Positions 56,201 to 59,726 of a stretch of 59,726 bases of DNA are shown in pieces. This DNA is from Oscillospiraceae bacterium (GTDB lineage: Bacteria; Bacillota; Clostridia; Oscillospirales; Oscillospiraceae): NCBI GenBank assembly GCA_020025275.1, contig JAHHSI010000011.1, positions 1 through 59,726 on the forward strand, in the 5' to 3' direction. Both the position numbers and the translations under genes were made by a program. Below the pieces are notes generated by a model. That model was not told the DNA's origin, ran no database searches, and saw only the letters and a program-made list of their open reading frames with translations. Positions within the stretch are counted from its first letter, which is position 1, and each line of letters starts with the position of its first letter.

Positions 56201-56537
56201 TATTGTCTGCGCCGAAGCCCAGCTGGCCAAGGCGGCCAACAATCTGGCGGAGTACGGTGATTTTCTGGGCCGGACCATTGAGGCCTATCTGCTCATCCTC
56301 GCCGATCTCCAGAACAAGGGAATTCAGGATGCAGAGGTGTGTGCCAAGCTGTCCGCCCTTGCCCAGTCGCTGATACCCTACAAGACCGCAATCCCCAAGG
56401 AATGCGAAGCGATGGTCGCCGATGTGCGCTCGTACATCAGCGGGATCGAGAAGGCAGATGACTTCCGCTTTCCCGCGGAGCTGACAGAGAGCCTCACCAC
56501 CCTCGTGGAGCAATTTTGTCATCGGGGGGTGAGCTGA
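56190..56537 (+). CDS. Small helical protein of the type VII locus, unrecognised
   Basis: This 115-residue protein starts MRVDIVCAEAQLAKAANNLA and is predicted mostly helical, with no signal peptide, membrane helix or named motif. GGGGAGGAGGG lies just upstream, inside the previous gene, and the stop overlaps the next start. Its size and place in a row of three overlapping small helical genes suggest a partner or targeting factor for the lipase effector downstream. Confidence 0.7.
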   Translation: MRVDIVCAEAQLAKAANNLAEYGDFLGRTIEAYLLILADLQNKGIQDAEVCAKLSALAQSLIPYKTAIPKECEAMVADVRSYISGIEKADDFRFPAELTESLTTLVEQFCHRGVS

Positions 56538-56827
56538 TGGCCAGTTCGGTACAGATCAAGGTCAATTTGGAAGAGCTGAAAAACAGCGAAAAAGCGCTGG
56601 GCCGTTTGTCCAAAAGCATAGCAAATCGCCGTCTCAGGATCACCGTGAACGAGGCAAAAGGAGCGGTTGCCGACAACCTGCTTCTGGCAGAAAAGCAGCT
56701 CAATGACATTGGAACGACGCTGGCGGAGCTGATTCAGAAAACACAAGCAGCTGTCGCTGCCGCCGAGGTGGCGTTTACCGAGTCGGAGAAGAAGAACGCA
56801 CAGCGGTTCGGGGCATCGGAGGGATAA
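56537..56827 (+). CDS. WXG100-like/YwqI-type small helical secretion partner
   Basis: The 96-residue protein has the length and helix-turn-helix pattern of small T7SS substrates but no central WXG. The turn region lies near KGAVADNL and the second helix runs through LNDIGTTLAELIQKTQAAV with a FTESEKK end, like the YwqI/YxiC and TIGR04197-type families. The start at 56537 is supported by GGGGGGTGAGC and by the one-base overlap with the previous stop. It precedes the lipoprotein gene by 1 nt. Confidence 0.68.
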   Translation: MASSVQIKVNLEELKNSEKALGRLSKSIANRRLRITVNEAKGAVADNLLLAEKQLNDIGTTLAELIQKTQAAVAAAEVAFTESEKKNAQRFGASEG

Positions 56828-56828
56828 T

Positions 56829-57596
56829 ATGAAAAAGAGACAGATCCTCTGCCTGATCACCGTTGTGATGATGCTGATGATAGGAGTGTGTGGGTGTAAG
56901 ATGAGACAATCAGATTTACCGAACCAACCCCAGAATGATGTGACGCTCAGCGAGCGTCAAAAAGAAATCCTGGCCGCGCAGGGGCTGCCCACGGAATATG
57001 CCCAGCTGCCGGCCCACCAGCAAAGCGCCATCGTGGCCATCGAGGAAATGCTCCGCTATGCCGAGGAGAAGTATGGCGTGCCCTTCTCCTATGCCGGCTA
57101 TGCCGCGGCAGGCCCGATGGAAAAGGAGCATATGCGCGCCTATCCCAGCTCCGGCCACATGGCGGTGGACAGCTTTACGATCACAAAGACGGAGAGCGGT
57201 TATGAAGATGATTTCATCCATACCGCCGCCGCGCCCTACTTTGCAGCCTATGTGGGCCGGCAGCTCTCCCCGCTCTTGCCGGAGTCGGAGGTGAAGGTCT
57301 ATGCCGAGATCACGGACACCACGCTGACGGAGGTGCCCACGGAAGAGACCAATTTTGCCGGCAAGGTTTCCGGCAGCCTGTGGGTTTTTGTGGATGGAAC
57401 CACGTGCAGTCAGGACGAATTGGAAACCTTCAAGACCCAGATGGTGGATACGTTGCAAAAGCAGGAGCTATATCTGGGCGTGCGTCTGGTCCGGCTGAAA
57501 GCAGACCAGAACCTGTACCTCACGGAATACAACTATACCGACTACCTTTCCCCCGACTACTATGACAGCAGTGAAACCATATACATCAGAAAATGA
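56829..57596 (+). CDS. Putative lipoprotein, candidate immunity protein for the lipase effector
   Basis: The 255-residue protein has a type II signal peptide (basic KKR start, hydrophobic 6-20) and a lipobox-like VCGC with Cys23 as the lipidation site. It should sit on the outer face of the membrane. The rest has no motif I recognise. It is wedged between the small helical partners (1 nt gap) and the lipase-like effector gene (12 nt gap). In S. aureus the T7 lipase toxin TslA is neutralised by a lipoprotein, TilA, encoded beside it, so an immunity role is a reasonable inference here. No sequence similarity to TilA was tested. Confidence 0.7.
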   Translation: MKKRQILCLITVVMMLMIGVCGCKMRQSDLPNQPQNDVTLSERQKEILAAQGLPTEYAQLPAHQQSAIVAIEEMLRYAEEKYGVPFSYAGYAAAGPMEKEHMRAYPSSGHMAVDSFTITKTESGYEDDFIHTAAAPYFAAYVGRQLSPLLPESEVKVYAEITDTTLTEVPTEETNFAGKVSGSLWVFVDGTTCSQDELETFKTQMVDTLQKQELYLGVRLVRLKADQNLYLTEYNYTDYLSPDYYDSSETIYIRK

Positions 57597-57608
57597 TGTG
57601 GTGTTTGG

Positions 57609-59276
57609 ATGAAGGTGATGAACGTGACGCTTACAGACAATGAATTAGGAATGATCGAACAGCTGACATATCTCAATCCATCGGTGGCAAAAGAGGCCGG
57701 AATCACAGGGTATTCGGGATTCAAGGCAGGCCGTGAGAATGAGAGCATCGGTGAGATTTTGGGGGCGTTTGATGAAAAAGCGCTGCGCACGCTGGAAGAA
57801 AAAGGCGATCAGGACATCGGCTTTGTTTCAGCTAAGGAGTGGGCCGGGATGATCCGGTATCTGCAGTCGAGCCGGATGAAGGATCTGGTGTTGACGGAGA
57901 CCATGACCCGGGAGGACGGGGCAACGCTTGCACTGTGCTTTCAGGAAAAGGGCAATACGCAGGACGCTGTGGTGGCCTTCCGGGGCACCTCCGGCGGCGA
58001 CGAGTGGGTGGATAATGTGCAGGGGCTCAATGAGACAGACACGCTGTGCCAGAAGCAGGCACTTGACTTTATCGAGAGCCTGCCCAGCAGCAATATCACC
58101 GTCACAGGCCACTCCAAAGGCAGCAATAAGGCCATGTATGTGGCCATTACCTCCGATAAGGTCACACGGTGTGTGGGCTATGACGGACAGGGATTTTCGC
58201 AGGAGTTCATTGATAAATACTGGGCCGAGATCCAGGAAAAAGGCGGGAATATCACGACCTATTCGCTTTCCACGGACTATGTCCATGCACTTCTTTTCCC
58301 TGTGCCCAATGCCACGCAGATTTACTGCAAGGGATACGGCGTTGCCAATATCGGAGAGCACCACAGCCCCAACTCGTTTTTTGTGACGGATGAAAACGGA
58401 AGGATCCTTGTGGACGAGAATGGAAATCCTCGGGTAGTACCGGTTTTGGAGGACAAGTCCATCATAATGCTCCATCAGTTTACGACCTTTGTACTCAACA
58501 ATGCCAGTGAGGCGGATAAGAAGGACATCATCGGCTACCTCTCGGAGCTGTTGGCCATGTCCTTTGGCGGAGATGGTGCCTCGAAGGACGATCTTATCGG
58601 CCAGGCGACGAAACAGCCGGAGAAGCTGGCACTGGTGGTGGCCTACCTTGCCAAGTACATGGAACAGACCGGACATAAGGCAGAGGATGTCAACCAGATG
58701 ATGGAGACGCTCGGCTTGGAACCTTTGGCCTGGTGGCTGTCCAAATTGCTGAATATTGTCATCGGCAACCTGACGGATGATGACGACGACTGGTGGATCC
58801 AAAATGTGATTCTCCCCCTCTTTAAAGATAAGTTCGGGGGGCTTGACCTGTCGGCGCTTTGGGCGATGATCAATGCCAAAGTCAAGGAAATCAATGGCTC
58901 CGGCGGTTGTGACGATGCAACGGGCAGACAGGGAACCGTCCGGGACTTTTCGGCGGGGACGTATGAGCGCTTGATGGACACGATCCGGCAGATGGAAAGC
59001 CTTGGCGCAGGATCAGTCTCTTCCTGGATCAACTATTCGCAGGAGGAGTGGTATGACGCTCTGGGTGTCAGTGAGGCGATCCGGGCGATCAACGGCTATT
59101 ACGAACGAGCTGCTGAAACCAACCTGCTGTGTCAAGGAAGAGTGGACTCGGTCTTTGATATTGTGGATGCCACGGATAAGCTCAGTGCCCGGAAGCTGCA
59201 GGAACATTGTCAGGTGCTGGAGAGCATCCGTTCTGCGCTGCAGTCTGTGGGCGATGGGATTGTTGTGAAGGCGTAA
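57609..59276 (+). CDS. Lipase-fold (DUF2974/Mbeg1-like) candidate type VII effector
   Basis: The 555-residue protein has an N-terminal alpha/beta-hydrolase domain (about 1-260): oxyanion-side segment VVAFRGTSGGDEWVDNVQG, nucleophile elbow VTGHSKGSNKA with Ser169, and a probable catalytic His in GEHHSPNSFF (His251/252). This matches DUF2974/Mbeg1-like lipases. The C-terminal half (about 290-555) is helical with a WYDALG segment. There is no Sec signal peptide. A lipase head with a C-terminal helical targeting region is the reverse-LXG layout of the T7 lipase toxin TslA. Location after helical partners and a lipoprotein supports an exported effector. The start at 57609 lacks a good ribosome binding site; ATG 57618 is an alternative. 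Confidence 0.82.
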   Translation: MKVMNVTLTDNELGMIEQLTYLNPSVAKEAGITGYSGFKAGRENESIGEILGAFDEKALRTLEEKGDQDIGFVSAKEWAGMIRYLQSSRMKDLVLTETMTREDGATLALCFQEKGNTQDAVVAFRGTSGGDEWVDNVQGLNETDTLCQKQALDFIESLPSSNITVTGHSKGSNKAMYVAITSDKVTRCVGYDGQGFSQEFIDKYWAEIQEKGGNITTYSLSTDYVHALLFPVPNATQIYCKGYGVANIGEHHSPNSFFVTDENGRILVDENGNPRVVPVLEDKSIIMLHQFTTFVLNNASEADKKDIIGYLSELLAMSFGGDGASKDDLIGQATKQPEKLALVVAYLAKYMEQTGHKAEDVNQMMETLGLEPLAWWLSKLLNIVIGNLTDDDDDWWIQNVILPLFKDKFGGLDLSALWAMINAKVKEINGSGGCDDATGRQGTVRDFSAGTYERLMDTIRQMESLGAGSVSSWINYSQEEWYDALGVSEAIRAINGYYERAAETNLLCQGRVDSVFDIVDATDKLSARKLQEHCQVLESIRSALQSVGDGIVVKA

Positions 59277-59436
59277 GAAAAGACACAGGCGGCAGGGGCG
59301 TGCCTCCCTGCAGGAGCGGGGAAACGCTGTCCCTATGCCGCCGCAGAAGGGTGAAGGCGCCGCCGAGCGCTTCCCGAAATCTATGTATTGCCGGTTGAGC
59401 GGTCAATATAAAAACAAAAATTTGGAGGATACGAAA

Positions 59437-59726
59437 ATGGCAAATCAGATTAGAATTACCCCCGATCAGATGCGTGAAAGAGCCCGCCAGTATCGTACGG
59501 AGGCAGAGACCGTCCACGGCGTGATCGGCAAGATGGATACGCTGCTGCAGCAGCTGCAGGGCGAGTGGGAAGGCGCTGCCAGCGAATCCTATGCAACCCG
59601 GTATCTGCAGCTCAAGCCCGGCTTTGTTAAGGCCGAGGAGCTGATCCGTGAGATCGCAGCTGCGCTGGATGCAACGGCCAAGACCGTGGAGGAGACCGAT
59701 TCCAGCATTGCAAACCAGTTCAGAGG
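59437..59726 (+). CDS. WXG100-family secretion protein (EsxA-like), cut by window edge
   Basis: An ATG at 59437, 7 nt after TTTGGAGGA, opens a frame that runs to the window end (96 codons seen, stop not reached). The product (MANQIRITPDQMRERARQYR start) is a two-helix hairpin with the turn motif GEWEGAASESY, i.e. the W-x-G signature of WXG100 proteins. A late acidic stretch (TVEETDSSIAN) could be the Y/DxxxD/E-type export signal region. WXG100 proteins are the hallmark secreted substrates of type VII systems, and this one is encoded 160 nt behind the effector gene, probably with separate, higher expression. The length already fits a near-complete protein. Confidence 0.9.
   Translation, partial: MANQIRITPDQMRERARQYRTEAETVHGVIGKMDTLLQQLQGEWEGAASESYATRYLQLKPGFVKAEELIREIAAALDATAKTVEETDSSIANQFR

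Overview
The window reads as a stretch of chromosome from a moderately GC-rich, Gram-positive-type Firmicute, most likely an anaerobic gut clostridium of the Oscillospirales. This is inferred from the rplGB-rpsL-rpsG-fusA-tuf order next to rpoBC, the greA-lysS pair, ftsEX followed by an M23 hydrolase, sigma-A promoters with 17-bp spacers, strong AGGAGG ribosome binding sites, a rubredoxin-like protein, and a Firmicute-style type VII secretion locus. No rRNA, tRNA, CRISPR array, transposase or integrase was seen.

Positions 1-31000 are mostly core genome. They hold the 5' part of secA (minus strand), a beta-CASP metallo-beta-lactamase RNase-like protein, an RlmD/RumA-type 23S rRNA methyltransferase, and a 55-residue rubredoxin-like gene on the minus strand. 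An O-antigen-ligase/Wzy-like membrane protein follows, then rpoB-rpoC from their own promoter, a kink-turn-binding L7Ae-like protein, rpsL, rpsG, fusA and tuf. Next come serA behind a hairpin-rich leader, a DUF4830 lipoprotein, an RsuA-type pseudouridine synthase, a CdaR/PucR-type regulator, ftsE-ftsX with a coiled-coil M23 hydrolase, an unrecognised ORF, greA, and a lysS whose product carries an extra C-terminal tRNA-binding domain.

Positions 31000-38500 form an accessory segment. It starts with a visibly AT-rich patch holding an XRE regulator with two membrane helices, a frameshifted small membrane-protein gene and an unknown gene, followed by about 880 bp of decayed DNA. Then come an Rrf2-type regulator with three cysteines and a 1276-residue thioester/isopeptide pilin-like adhesin ending in a VPQTGD sorting signal. 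No sortase is in view.

Positions 38555-59726 are one long plus-strand locus, the most interesting part of the window. It is a type VII secretion (T7SSb/Ess-like) system with a YukD/EsaB ubiquitin-like protein, a 1508-residue EssC ATPase, a WXG100 protein at the right edge, small helical partner proteins, a lipoprotein, and a lipase-fold candidate effector. The usual EsaA/YueB, EssA and pseudokinase EssB are not seen. In their place are a complete phospho-signalling set (active-looking membrane Ser/Thr kinase, PP2C phosphatase, two paralogous DUF6382-FHA proteins and a Thr-rich one-helix membrane protein sharing a T-G-L-L motif with one FHA protein), a CpaE/MinD-like ATPase with a receiver-like N-terminus, and a 2050-residue membrane-anchored Ig-like surface protein built of three tandem supermodules. 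My reading is that export here is controlled by reversible threonine phosphorylation read by FHA domains. The giant surface protein may take the wall-crossing role of YueB/EsaA. The lipoprotein-lipase pair with its helical partners resembles the TilA/TslA/Tla toxin arrangement.
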